From Kitasatospora humi (GTDB taxonomy: Bacteria > Actinomycetota > Actinomycetes > Streptomycetales > Streptomycetaceae): a stretch of DNA of 39,367 nt. The DNA is taken from NCBI RefSeq assembly GCF_020907985.1, contig NZ_JAJJPA010000059.1, positions 1 to 39,367 on the forward strand, written 5' to 3'. Below are positions 16,961-25,271 of the stretch, piece after piece. The first letter of the stretch is position 1. Each line of letters starts with the position of its first letter. The notes beneath the pieces are model-generated. The model saw only the letters and a list, made by a program, of their open reading frames with translations, ran no database searches and was not told the DNA's origin. The position numbers and the translations under genes were made by a program.

Positions 16961-17859
16961 GGTTGTCCTTCCTCCGGGTAGTGTCCGTCGATGGTCAGCT
17001 CCTCATACCCCGACCACCTGATGGTCATACGATCCCCCACCACCTCGGCCGTGCCGAGAACCGGGGTCAGCGTGCGGTCCGCGGACGCCGCCAGCGCCTC
17101 GGCCGCGGTGCGCACCGGCAGCAGCTCGCGCAGCACCGTGACGGTCGGCGGCAGCATCCCGTAGCGGCCCTCGGCGTGCCCGCGCACCGCCTCGGCGGGA
17201 GTCAGCCAGGTCACCCGGTCGGCCTCGCCCACCTCGCTGGCGGCCCGCTGGCCGGGCGGCAGCGCCGCGACGAAGAACCAGGTGTCGTACCGGCGCTCCT
17301 CGAAGGCCGGGGTGATCCAGCGGGCCCAGCCGGCCAGCAGGTCGCTGCGAAGCACCAGGTCGTGCTTGCGCAGGAACTCGGCGAACGACAGCTCGTGCGC
17401 CTCCAGGGCGGCCCGCTCGGCCGTCCAGTCGCGCTCCGCCACCACCGTGTCGGCGTCCGGCCCGGCCAGCAGCACGCCGGCCTCCTCGAAGGTCTCCCGC
17501 ACCGCGGCGCAGACCACCGCCTGCGCGGTCGCCCGGTCCACGCCGAGCCGCACGGCCCACTCCTCGGGGCTCGGCCCGGCCCAGGCCGGCGGCTGTTCGG
17601 CGTCCCGCGGATCGACCCCGCCGCCCGGGTAGGCGTACAGCCCGGCGGCGAACGCCATCGACCCGCGCCGGCGCAGCAGGTACGCCTGCGGCCCGTCGGC
17701 ACCGTCGCGCAGCAGCACCACGGTGGCCGAGGGCTTGGGCACCAGCGGGGTCAGCCGCCCGTCGGCCAGCGCCCGGATCCGGGCCGGCCAGCTCGGCGGC
17801 ATCGCGATCCCGGCCGTGCCCGGCCCGGCCGGGTTTCGATCAGCGGAGTCAGCAGCCAT
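16957..17859 (-). CDS. NUDIX hydrolase, NUDT7/NUDT19-like
   Basis: 300 aa. A split NUDIX box is visible: AYPGGGVDPRDA at about residue 76, an insertion of some 25 residues, then VRETFEEAGVLL at about residue 120. This insertion is typical of the peroxisomal CoA-diphosphatase group in eukaryotes, so a nucleotide or CoA derivative is a plausible substrate, but this is inference. It heads a coupled set with the 60-codon ORF and the MBL protein. Confidence 0.85.
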   Translation of the reverse strand: MAADSADRNPAGPGTAGIAMPPSWPARIRALADGRLTPLVPKPSATVVLLRDGADGPQAYLLRRRGSMAFAAGLYAYPGGGVDPRDAEQPPAWAGPSPEEWAVRLGVDRATAQAVVCAAVRETFEEAGVLLAGPDADTVVAERDWTAERAALEAHELSFAEFLRKHDLVLRSDLLAGWARWITPAFEERRYDTWFFVAALPPGQRAASEVGEADRVTWLTPAEAVRGHAEGRYGMLPPTVTVLRELLPVRTAAEALAASADRTLTPVLGTAEVVGDRMTIRWSGYEELTIDGHYPEEGQP

Positions 17860-17906
17860 GTCCGGATGCTATGCACCCGGACCGGCCGCTGAGAAGGGGC
17901 GACGGG

Positions 17907-18371
17907 TCAGGCCTTGACCCGGACCTGGATCTCCACCTCGACCGGCGCGTCCATCGGCAGGACCGCGACGCCGACCGCGCTGCGGGCGTGCACCCCGGCG
18001 TCGCCGAGCACCTGGCCGAGCAGCTCGCTGGCACCGTTGATCACGGCCGGCTGGCCGGTGAAGTCGGGCGCCGAGGCGACGAAGCCGACCACCTTGACCA
18101 CCTGGTCGACCAGGTCCAGGTCGCCGATCACCGACTTCACCGCGGCCAGCGCGTTGAGCGCGCAGATCTGCGCCAGCGCCTTGGCCTCCTCGGCGGTCAC
18201 CTCGGCGCCCACCTTGCCGGTCTGCTTCAGCACTCCGCCGACCACCGGCAGCTGGCCGCTGGTCAGCACCTGGTCGCCGTTGCGCACCGCCGGGACGTAG
18301 GCCGCCACCGGCTTGGCCACCTCGGGCAGCGCCAGGCCCAGCTCGGCGAGCCTGCTCTCCACCTTGCCCAT
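17907..18371 (-). CDS. RidA family protein
   Basis: 154 aa, single RidA/YjgF domain. RidA proteins hydrolyse reactive enamine and imine intermediates released by PLP enzymes. The family's C-terminal pattern is recognisable (PVEVEIQVRV); the active-site Arg of true RidA is replaced in many members of this longer subgroup and is not clear here, so catalytic activity is uncertain. The start is ATG 18371, which overlaps the DUF4177 stop by 1 nt. The positional counterpart in M. tuberculosis is Rv3678c. Confidence 0.88.
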   Translation of the reverse strand: MGKVESRLAELGLALPEVAKPVAAYVPAVRNGDQVLTSGQLPVVGGVLKQTGKVGAEVTAEEAKALAQICALNALAAVKSVIGDLDLVDQVVKVVGFVASAPDFTGQPAVINGASELLGQVLGDAGVHARSAVGVAVLPMDAPVEVEIQVRVKA

Positions 18372-18529
18372 CAGCTCTTCTCCCGCTTCAGGTAGGCCAC
18401 CAGCTGCTCCGGGTTGTTCGGCCCGGGAACGACCTGGACCAGCTCCCAGCCGTCCTCGCCCCAGGTGTCCAGGATCTGCTTGGTCGCGTGCACCAGCAGC
18501 GGCACCGTCACGTATTCCCACTTGGTCAT
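18371..18529 (-). CDS. DUF4177 small protein
   Basis: 52 aa starting at ATG 18529. It shows the family's aromatic start (KWEYVTVPLL) and WGEDGWELVQVVPG core. Function is unknown. It is translationally coupled to ridA (TGATG) and sits divergently from the paired ATPase genes, as Rv3678A does in M. tuberculosis. The longer frame to 18610 reaches into the divergent promoter region and is rejected. Confidence 0.88.
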   Translation of the reverse strand: MTKWEYVTVPLLVHATKQILDTWGEDGWELVQVVPGPNNPEQLVAYLKREKS

Positions 18530-18702
18530 GGGGGTGACTCTAGACGGTCCGCGACCTGGCACAGCCGATGTGAGGTAGGACACAAACCGGGCTGCCGACC
18601 GGGCCCGCACCCGGATGCTCCCGGCATCCGGCGTGGCGGCTGGTTACGCTCGCGAGGAGGACTTCGAGCAGGACGAGGACTTCGAGCGGACGGAGAGGCA
18701 GC

Positions 18703-19737
18703 GTGGACTGGGAGGGCGTACGGCTGCATGTGGTGAGCGGCAAGGGCGGCACCGGCAAGACCACGCTGGCGGCGGCGCTCGCCCTGGCGTTGGCCGCGGA
18801 GGGCCGCCGCACCCTGCTGATCGAGGTCGAGGGCCGGCAGGGGATCGCCGAGCTCTTCGGGATCGCCGCGCTGCCCTACGAGGAGCGCCGGGTGGCCTCC
18901 GTCTCCCCCGCCCAGCTGGGCCTGTCCGGGCCCAGGACCTCCGGTGACGTCTTCGCCCTGGCCATCGACACCGAGCAGGCGCTGCTCGAGTACCTCGACA
19001 TGTTCTACAAGCTCGGCCGGGCCGGAAAGGCGCTGCAGAAGGTCGGCTTCGTCGATTTCGCCACCACCATCGCCCCGGGCGTGCGCGACGTGCTGCTCAC
19101 CGGCAAGGCCTGCGAGGCGGCCCGCCGCAAGGGACCGGACGGGCGCCGGGTCTATGACGCGGTGGTGATGGACGCCCCGCCCACCGGGCGGCTCACCAGG
19201 TTCCTCAACGTCAACTCCGAGGTGGCCGGGCTGGCCCGGTTCGGACCGATACACAGCCAGGCCCAGGCGGTGATGGGTGTGCTGAAGTCACCGGAGACCG
19301 CGGTCCACCTGGTCACCCTGCTGGAGGAGATGCCGGTGCAGGAGACCGTGGACGGCTTCACCGAGCTGCGCGAGGCCGGGCTGCCGGCCGGCGGGGTGCT
19401 GGTCAACATGGTGCGGCCACCGGTGCTGGACGCCGCCGCGGTGGCCGCGGCCCACGGCGACCACCGCGAGGAGGTGGCCCAGGCCCTGGTGGAGGCCGGT
19501 CTCGGCGGCCGTTCCCGTTCCGCGGCCACCCGGCGGGCCGCCGTGGAGCCGCTGCTCGATCCGCTGCTCGCCCAGGCCAGGGAACACTCCGAGCGGGTCG
19601 CACTCGAACGCGAGCAACGGGCCGAACTGGCCGCCCTCGACCTGCCCGGCTACGAACTCCCGCTGCTCAGCGGTGGCGTCGACCTCGGCGGCCTGTACCG
19701 GCTGGCCGGTGAACTCAAGCGACAGGGGGCGGCATGA
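18703..19737 (+). CDS. ArsA/Get3-like ATPase, first of pair
   Basis: 344 aa. The deviant Walker A motif GKGGTGKTT at residues 13-21 and the switch-type MDAPPTGR motif (about residue 157) place it in the SIMIBI ArsA/Get3 class. Cys arsenite ligands are not evident, so arsenite pumping is unlikely. Homologous pairs in mycobacteria (Rv3679/Rv3680, called BagA/BagB) form a complex linked to stress tolerance. The GTG start at 18703 follows GGAGAGG. Its stop overlaps the next gene by 4 nt (ATGA), so the two subunits are probably made in fixed ratio. Confidence 0.9.
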   Translation: MDWEGVRLHVVSGKGGTGKTTLAAALALALAAEGRRTLLIEVEGRQGIAELFGIAALPYEERRVASVSPAQLGLSGPRTSGDVFALAIDTEQALLEYLDMFYKLGRAGKALQKVGFVDFATTIAPGVRDVLLTGKACEAARRKGPDGRRVYDAVVMDAPPTGRLTRFLNVNSEVAGLARFGPIHSQAQAVMGVLKSPETAVHLVTLLEEMPVQETVDGFTELREAGLPAGGVLVNMVRPPVLDAAAVAAAHGDHREEVAQALVEAGLGGRSRSAATRRAAVEPLLDPLLAQAREHSERVALEREQRAELAALDLPGYELPLLSGGVDLGGLYRLAGELKRQGAA

Positions 19738-20906
19738 CCGGCGCACCTGAGGTCCTCGACCTGGACCGGCTGATCGACGACCGGCAGACCAGGATCGTGG
19801 TCTGCTGCGGCTCCGGCGGGGTCGGCAAGACCACCACCGCGGCGGCGATCGGCCTGCGGGCCGCGGAGCGCGGCCGGCGCACCGTGGTGCTGACCATCGA
19901 CCCGGCTCGGCGGCTGGCCCAGTCGATGGGCCTGACCGAGCTGGACAACACCCCGCGCCCGGTCAAGGGCGCGGACACCGCCGACGGGCCCGGCGAACTG
20001 CACGCCATGATGCTCGACATGAAGCGCACCTTCGACGAGGTCGTGCTCGCCCACGCCGACCCCGAACGGGCCCGGGCGATCCTGGACAACCCCTTCTACC
20101 AGTCGCTCTCCGCCGGATTCGCCGGCACCCAGGAGTACATGGCGATGGAGAAGCTGGGCCAGTTGCGCGCCACCGGCGAGTGGGACCTGATCGTGGTCGA
20201 CACACCGCCGTCCCGCTCGGCCCTCGACTTCCTGGACGCGCCGGGACGGCTCGGCTCGTTCCTCGACGGCAAGATCATCCGGATTCTGACCACCCCCGCC
20301 AAGGTCGGCGGGCGCAGCGCGATGAAGTTCCTCAACGTCGGGATGGGGCTGCTCACCGGCACCCTGGGCAAGATCTTCGGCGCCCAACTGCTGACCGACC
20401 TGCAGACCTTCGTGGCCGCGATGGACTCCATGTTCGGCGGCTTCCGGGAGCGCGCCGAGAGCACCTACCAGCTGCTCAAGGCGGAGGGCACGGCGTTCCT
20501 CGTGGTGGCCGCGCCGGAACAGGACGCGCTGCGCGAGGCCGCCTACTTCGTGGACCGGCTGGCCGCCGACGAGATGCCGCTGGCCGGGCTGGTGCTCAAC
20601 CGGGTGCACGGCACCGGGGCACCGCAGCTGACCGCCGAGCGGGCGCAGGCCGCGGCGCAGGCGCTGGAGGAGAACGGCACCGACCGCGAGCCCCGGCAGG
20701 CGGAGGCGGAGACGCTGGCGGCGGGGCTGCTGCGGCTGCACGCCGAACGGGTCGAGGTGATCGGGCGGGAACGGCGCACCAGGGACCGGTTCGTGGCGGT
20801 CTACCCGGATGTGCCCGTGGTCGAGGTGCCGGCCCTGGCCGGCGATGTGCACGACCTGGACGGGCTGCGGCTGATCGGCCGTCAGCTGGCCGCCTCGGCC
20901 GAGTAG
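19734..20906 (+). CDS. ArsA/Get3-like ATPase, second of pair
   Basis: 390 aa. Walker A is GSGGVGKTT at about residues 26-34; the intradimer DTPPSR motif lies near residue 157. It follows the first ATPase with an ATGA overlap. A central hydrophobic, Met-rich helical part (about residues 180-230) resembles the substrate-binding region of Get3, so handling of hydrophobic client proteins is possible; this is inference from the family. It converges on wblA. Confidence 0.9.
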   Translation: MTGAPEVLDLDRLIDDRQTRIVVCCGSGGVGKTTTAAAIGLRAAERGRRTVVLTIDPARRLAQSMGLTELDNTPRPVKGADTADGPGELHAMMLDMKRTFDEVVLAHADPERARAILDNPFYQSLSAGFAGTQEYMAMEKLGQLRATGEWDLIVVDTPPSRSALDFLDAPGRLGSFLDGKIIRILTTPAKVGGRSAMKFLNVGMGLLTGTLGKIFGAQLLTDLQTFVAAMDSMFGGFRERAESTYQLLKAEGTAFLVVAAPEQDALREAAYFVDRLAADEMPLAGLVLNRVHGTGAPQLTAERAQAAAQALEENGTDREPRQAEAETLAAGLLRLHAERVEVIGRERRTRDRFVAVYPDVPVVEVPALAGDVHDLDGLRLIGRQLAASAE

Positions 20907-20965
20907 TCACCGACTGCCACGCCCGCAGACCCCTTGAGCCCTGGCCGGCGGCAGGCTGCGCCCGG

Positions 20966-21289
20966 TCAGCCCGCCTGTGCGTAGTCCGAGAGGATCACGC
21001 CGGTGGCGAGGGACTCCTCGTACTCCGTCCGTGCCGTCTCCAGCAGCCGGCGCCAGGAGATCACCGTGGGGCGACGGCGCAGCAGGGCACGGCGCTCCCG
21101 CTCGGTCATCCCTCCCCAGACACCGAACTCCACCCGGTTGTCCAGCGCATCCGCCAGGCACTCGGTGCGCACCGGACACCCGCTGCACACGGCTTTTGCC
21201 CTGTTCTGCGCCGCCCCCTGGACGAACAGCTCGTCCGGATCACTCGTGCGACAGGCGGCCTGCGCACTCCAGTCATCAACCCAACCCAT
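20966..21289 (-). CDS. wblA: WhiB-like iron-sulfur regulator WblA
   Basis: 107 aa from ATG 21289. The four cluster-binding cysteines are Cys13, Cys35, Cys38 and Cys44 (C-x21-C-x2-C-x5-C), followed by the FGVWGGMTERERRALLRRR signature that binds sigma factor and DNA. Sequence and position match streptomycete WblA (SCO3579 in S. coelicolor), which promotes sporulation and represses antibiotic synthesis, and the mycobacterial orthologue WhiB4. The frame can be extended to 21331, but the family starts at this Met, which has GGAGAGGA upstream. Between the paired ATPases and the divergent PBP gene, as expected. Confidence 0.95.
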   Translation of the reverse strand: MGWVDDWSAQAACRTSDPDELFVQGAAQNRAKAVCSGCPVRTECLADALDNRVEFGVWGGMTERERRALLRRRPTVISWRRLLETARTEYEESLATGVILSDYAQAG

Positions 21290-21714
21290 GCCCCGCCGTC
21301 CTCTCCCGATACATCGAGGCTCCCCCACCACGGCGGCAACGGCATATTCACCGCTGCCAGTTGAGGACGTTACGGAAGATTGGCGAAGCGCAACAGCCCC
21401 CCTGGGTCCAATCTCGAATGACCCGATCGGACTATGGGTGCCGGTCAGATCACTCGTTGGAGTGATCGCAGGTCGCGGGCCTTGCCGAGGCCCCGAACGC
21501 CCCTTTCGTCACACAGCGCCACAACGCCCCTGGCGGCCAAGGCCCCTGACTTCCAATAGTCCGTGGGACAGTCGCCTCATATGCCGTCAAACAGGACAGG
21601 TCTCAACACTCACAGGAGCGCTCGGGTGCACGGAGCGGAGCTGTCGCAGGCTTGTGACAAGCCTAAGCGAACACCTGCCCTCATGGGCCTGAAATGACAA
21701 CGTAGAGTCCTCCC
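21290..21714. other. 425-bp divergent promoter region of wblA and the PBP gene
   Basis: There is no credible ORF. It is clearly lower in GC than its surroundings and contains a perfect inverted repeat (21448-21467). Both the long wblA leader and the PBP promoter must lie here. Confidence 0.65.
21448..21467. promoter_or_regulatory. Perfect 8-bp inverted repeat in the wblA/PBP promoter region
   Basis: GATCACTC and GAGTGATC are separated by GTTG. It lies about 160 bp upstream of the wblA start and about 250 bp upstream of the PBP start, where a regulator could act on either gene. The binding protein is not known to me. Confidence 0.5.
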
Positions 21715-24066
21715 ATGGCACCGAAGCGCTCCTCAGCATCCCGCCCCCGCCGGCGGCGCTCCTCCCCCACGGAGCTGGCCGGGCACGGACTGACCTTCCT
21801 CGGCGTCAGCCTTCTCTCCGGTCTCCTGGTGGCAGGCCTGGCGCTGCCCGCGGTGGGCGCGATCGGACTGGGCGCCAAGGACGGCGTCCAGGGTTTCGAC
21901 AGCCTGCCCGCCGACTTCAAGACCCCCACGCTCTCGCAGGCGTCCTACATCTACGACGCCAAGGGCAACCAGATCGCCAAGATCTACGCCCGCGACCGCA
22001 CGATCCTGACGCAGGACCAGATGTCGCCGCTGACCCGCGAGGCGCAGGTCGACATCGAGGACGCCCGCTTCTACCAGCACGGCGCCATCGACCCCAAGGG
22101 GGTGCTGCGCGCGCTCGCCAAGAACGCCTCCTCCGGCGCCGACTCCGAGGGCGCCTCGACGCTGACCCAGCAGTACGTCAAGAACGTCTTCGTCGAGGAG
22201 GCCGGTGACGACCAGGCCGCGTTCCTGGACGCCACCCGGAAGACCGTGGGCCGCAAGGTCCAGGAGCTGAAGTACGCGATCAAGTTGGAAGAGGAGTTGT
22301 CGAAGGACCAGATCCTCACCAACTACCTCAACATCACCTTCTTCGGACACCAGGCGTACGGCGTCGAGGCGGCCTCGCAGCGCTACTTCGGCAAGAGCAA
22401 CAAGGACCTGACCATCGCGCAGGCCGCGTTGCTGGCCGGGCTGGTGCAGAACCCCACCGCCTACGACCCGCTGGAGCACCCCAAGGCCGCGCAGGCCCGC
22501 CGCGACACCGTGATCGACAAGATGGCGGAGTACCACCACATCACGCCGGAGCAGGCCAAGGACGCCAAGGCCAGCGGGCTCGGCCTGAACTACCAGGACC
22601 CGCAGAACGGCTGCATCACCGCCCAGGCGGGCATGGGCTTCTTCTGCGACTACGTGCGCAGGGTGGTGCTCAGCGACCCGGCCTTCGGCGCGTCCTCCGA
22701 CGCGCGCAACAAGCTCTGGACCCAGGGCGGGCTGAAGATCACCACCACCATCGACCCGGACAAGCAGGCCGCGGCCTACAAGGCGGTCACCAGCAAGGTC
22801 AAGGTGACCGACCCGGTCTCGGCCGCGATGACCATGGTCCAGCCCGGCACCGGCAAGATCCTGGCGATGGCCCAGACCCGGCCGTACGGTCTGGACGCCA
22901 ACAAGAACCAGACCGTGGTCAACCTCAACGTTGACTCGGCGATGGGCGGCGGCAACGGCTTCCAGCCCGGCTCCACCTTCAAGGCGATCGTGGCGGCGGC
23001 GGCCCTGGACTCCGGCAAGGACCTGAGCCAGACCTATGACTCGCCGCCCAAGATCACCTACCCCGACCTGCCCACCTGCACCGGCAAGTACGTGAACACC
23101 ACCGGGGCCCAGGCCGGCAACGACAACCCGGCGACCGAACACGGGCCGTACACCATGACCCAGGCCATGGCGGCGTCGATCAACACCTACTTCATCATGC
23201 TGGAGCAGGACACCGGCCTGTGCGCGGTCAAGCAGATGGCCAACAAGCTGGGCATCAAGACCAAGGCCAGCGGCGCTCCGCTGGACGAGGTCCCGGCCAT
23301 GGCACTGGGCGTCGAGGAGATGAGCCCGCTCGACATGTCGGGCGTCTACGCCACCTTCGCCGCCCGCGGCGTGCACTGCGACCCGATCGCGATCACCTCG
23401 GTGGTCGGCATCGACGGCAAGAACCTGCCCGTGCCGTCGGCCAACTGCAACCAGGTGATCCAGCAGAACACCGCCGACGAGATGAACACCATGCTCAAGG
23501 GCGTGACCGAGAAGGGCGGCACCGGCGCCGAACTGGGCCTCGCCGACGGCCGCATGATCGCCGGTAAGACCGGGACCACCGACCACCGCAACGCGGCCTG
23601 GTTCGACGGCTACACCCCCGACCTGGTCGGCGTGGTCTGGCTGGGCGGCCCGTCGGGCAACGTGCCGATGATCAACGTCACCATCGGGGGCCACGACTTC
23701 GGGCCCGAGGGCGGCGTCTACGGGGCCACCGGTCCCGGCCCGATCTGGACGATGGCGATGAACCAGGCACTGGCGGGCACGCCGGCGAGCAGCTTCAACC
23801 TGGTGCAACTCCCGTCGGGGGCGAACAGCCCCACGTCCAGCCCCGACCCGAACAGCCCGCCGCCGTCCGGTGACCCGAACAACGGCGGGGCCACCGACGC
23901 CGCGGCGACCACCACGGCGCCGCAGCCGACGCAGCCGAGCCAGCCGACGCAGCCGACGCAGCCGAGCCAGCCGACGCAGGACCCGTTCCCGGGCTTCAGC
24001 TTCCCGCCCGGCCTGATCGGCGGCGGCAACGGCGGGCCCGGCGGGCCCACCAAGCACCACCACTGA
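21715..24066 (+). CDS. Bifunctional class A penicillin-binding protein
   Basis: 783 aa. A basic cytoplasmic start is followed by one membrane helix (about residues 25-52), a GT51 glycosyltransferase domain with catalytic Glu115 in EDARFYQH, and a transpeptidase domain with Ser420 (STFK), Ser488 (SIN) and Lys618 (KTG). It polymerises and cross-links peptidoglycan outside the membrane. The C-terminus ends in about 80 residues of Pro/Gln/Ser/Thr repeats (PTQPSQ units) and a His-rich tip; there is no PASTA domain, unlike mycobacterial PonA2, which occupies the same position (Rv3682). The ATG at 21715 is used by default, as no strong ribosome binding site is seen. Confidence 0.93.
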   Translation: MAPKRSSASRPRRRRSSPTELAGHGLTFLGVSLLSGLLVAGLALPAVGAIGLGAKDGVQGFDSLPADFKTPTLSQASYIYDAKGNQIAKIYARDRTILTQDQMSPLTREAQVDIEDARFYQHGAIDPKGVLRALAKNASSGADSEGASTLTQQYVKNVFVEEAGDDQAAFLDATRKTVGRKVQELKYAIKLEEELSKDQILTNYLNITFFGHQAYGVEAASQRYFGKSNKDLTIAQAALLAGLVQNPTAYDPLEHPKAAQARRDTVIDKMAEYHHITPEQAKDAKASGLGLNYQDPQNGCITAQAGMGFFCDYVRRVVLSDPAFGASSDARNKLWTQGGLKITTTIDPDKQAAAYKAVTSKVKVTDPVSAAMTMVQPGTGKILAMAQTRPYGLDANKNQTVVNLNVDSAMGGGNGFQPGSTFKAIVAAAALDSGKDLSQTYDSPPKITYPDLPTCTGKYVNTTGAQAGNDNPATEHGPYTMTQAMAASINTYFIMLEQDTGLCAVKQMANKLGIKTKASGAPLDEVPAMALGVEEMSPLDMSGVYATFAARGVHCDPIAITSVVGIDGKNLPVPSANCNQVIQQNTADEMNTMLKGVTEKGGTGAELGLADGRMIAGKTGTTDHRNAAWFDGYTPDLVGVVWLGGPSGNVPMINVTIGGHDFGPEGGVYGATGPGPIWTMAMNQALAGTPASSFNLVQLPSGANSPTSSPDPNSPPPSGDPNNGGATDAAATTTAPQPTQPSQPTQPTQPSQPTQDPFPGFSFPPGLIGGGNGGPGGPTKHHH

Positions 24067-24078
24067 CCGGTACGCACG

Positions 24079-24118
24079 AGCGCCCGGCACCCTCTCGAAG
24101 GGGGTGCCGGGCGCTTTT
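24079..24118 (+). terminator. Rho-independent terminator after the PBP gene
   Basis: A 14-bp perfect stem (24079-24092 with 24102-24115) with a 9-nt loop is followed by T residues. It lies 12 nt after the stop codon. Confidence 0.9.
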
Positions 24119-24144
24119 CGACGGACGCCCTCAGCGGGCGCGGT

Positions 24145-24196
24145 CCGCTCAGGCGGCTCCGCCCAGGGGCTCCGCTCAGGCGGCTCCGCCCAGGAG
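24145..24196. repeat. Two-copy 27-bp direct repeat beside yqeY
   Basis: Units begin at 24145 and 24172 with the shared CCGCTCAGGCGGCTCCGCCC core; each core also contains a GGCGG/CCGCC hairpin. The array abuts the yqeY stop codon. Confidence 0.75.
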
Positions 24197-24655
24197 CTAC
24201 TTCGCGGCCAGTGCGGCCTTCACCGCGGCAGCCACCCGGCCACCCTCCGCGACGCCCTCGACCTTCGGCCGGACCAACTTCATCACCGCGCCCATGCCCT
24301 GCGGACCGGTCGCGCCGCTCTCGGCCACCGCGGCGGCCACGATCGCCGCCAGCTCCTCATCACTGAGCTGCTGCGGGAGGAACTCCGCGAGCACCGCGCC
24401 CTCGGCCCGCTCCCGCTCGGCCTGCTCGGCCCGGCCGGCCTTGGCGAAGGCGTCCGCGGCGTCCCGCCGCTTCTTCGCCTCGCCCTGCACCACCAGGCGC
24501 ACCTCGTCGTCGCTGAGCTCGCGCTTCTCCTCGCCCGCCACCTCGGCTGCCGAGACGGCTGCCAGGGTCAGCCGAAGTGTGGACGAGCGCAACTCGTTCC
24601 GGGCCTTGATGGCAGCCGTCAGGTCGTCCCGCAGCCGCTCCTTGAGCGTTGTCAT
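24197..24655 (-). CDS. GatB/YqeY domain protein
   Basis: 152 aa from ATG 24655. It is a stand-alone YqeY domain: an N-terminal helical bundle beginning TLKERLRDDLTAAIKARN, then the tail domain with ELSDDEV and LPQQLSDEEL motifs, GPQGMGAVMK and a C-terminal AAAVKAAL helix. The same domain forms the tRNA-contacting tail of the amidotransferase GatB; free-standing members have no established function. The frame extends to 24751 but without homology. Confidence 0.9.
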   Translation of the reverse strand: MTTLKERLRDDLTAAIKARNELRSSTLRLTLAAVSAAEVAGEEKRELSDDEVRLVVQGEAKKRRDAADAFAKAGRAEQAERERAEGAVLAEFLPQQLSDEELAAIVAAAVAESGATGPQGMGAVMKLVRPKVEGVAEGGRVAAAVKAALAAK

Positions 24656-24806
24656 TCCTGAATCTTCGCAGGTGGAGTCTTTCCCCGCCGCCGAATTTGG
24701 GCGTGCTCGCCCATGAGCCCCGAGCACCGTCCACCCGCCCGGGTGAACCATCTTGCAGATGCTTCGGATATTGCGAATACTTCAATTACACCGAGGAGGA
24801 CCGCTG

Positions 24807-25268
24807 ATGACCTCGATCACTGAGGGCCGGAAGATCGCCCCTGGCACAGTAGACGCCGAGACGGCAGCCCGAGCGCTGCGGAGGATCAAGGACTACCTGG
24901 CTCACACCACCCGGCCCGATGAAGACGTACGGATCCACACCGAGACCGGCGGCGACGTCCTGGTGCTCCCTCGGCCGACGGTGGAGATGTTCGCTGCGAT
25001 CCTCGCCGCCCTGGCGGGCGGCCAAGGCGTCCAGCTGCTCCCAGTCAATGCCGAGGTCTCGACCCAGGTGGCCGCGGAGATGCTGAACGTCTCCCGCCCC
25101 TACCTGATCGGACTGCTGGAGCGAGGCGAGATCCCGTTCCGGCTCGTCGGCCGCCACCGGAGGGTTCGTTTCGACGACCTGGTGGCCTACCAGCGCGAGG
25201 ACGACCGCAGGCGCAATGATGCGGCCGACGAACTCACGCGCCTCGACCAGGAGCTGGGGCTGGACTGA
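24807..25268 (+). CDS. Excisionase-type helix-turn-helix protein, putative antitoxin
   Basis: 153 aa from ATG 24807, with GAGGAGGA at 24793-24800. The C-terminal part (about residues 80-130) is an excisionase/MerR-like DNA-binding domain: VAAEMLNVSRPYLIGLLERGEIPFRLVG followed by RHRRVRFDDLVAYQ. The N-terminal 75 residues are not recognised. The stop is 3 nt before the PIN gene, an arrangement typical of a type II toxin-antitoxin pair in which this protein would bind both its own promoter and the toxin. The upstream DNA (about 24740-24790) is AT-rich for the region, consistent with a mobile or imported pair. Confidence 0.75.
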   Translation: MTSITEGRKIAPGTVDAETAARALRRIKDYLAHTTRPDEDVRIHTETGGDVLVLPRPTVEMFAAILAALAGGQGVQLLPVNAEVSTQVAAEMLNVSRPYLIGLLERGEIPFRLVGRHRRVRFDDLVAYQREDDRRRNDAADELTRLDQELGLD

Positions 25269-25271
25269 ACC

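Noticed and set aside
18603..18702. Upstream extension or extra ORF before the first ATPase
   Set aside because: It lies in a divergent promoter region, and the GTG at 18703 has its own ribosome binding site.
21733..24090. A 785-codon frame opposite the penicillin-binding protein
   Set aside because: Same cause; it has no domains and the plus-strand gene has all PBP motifs.
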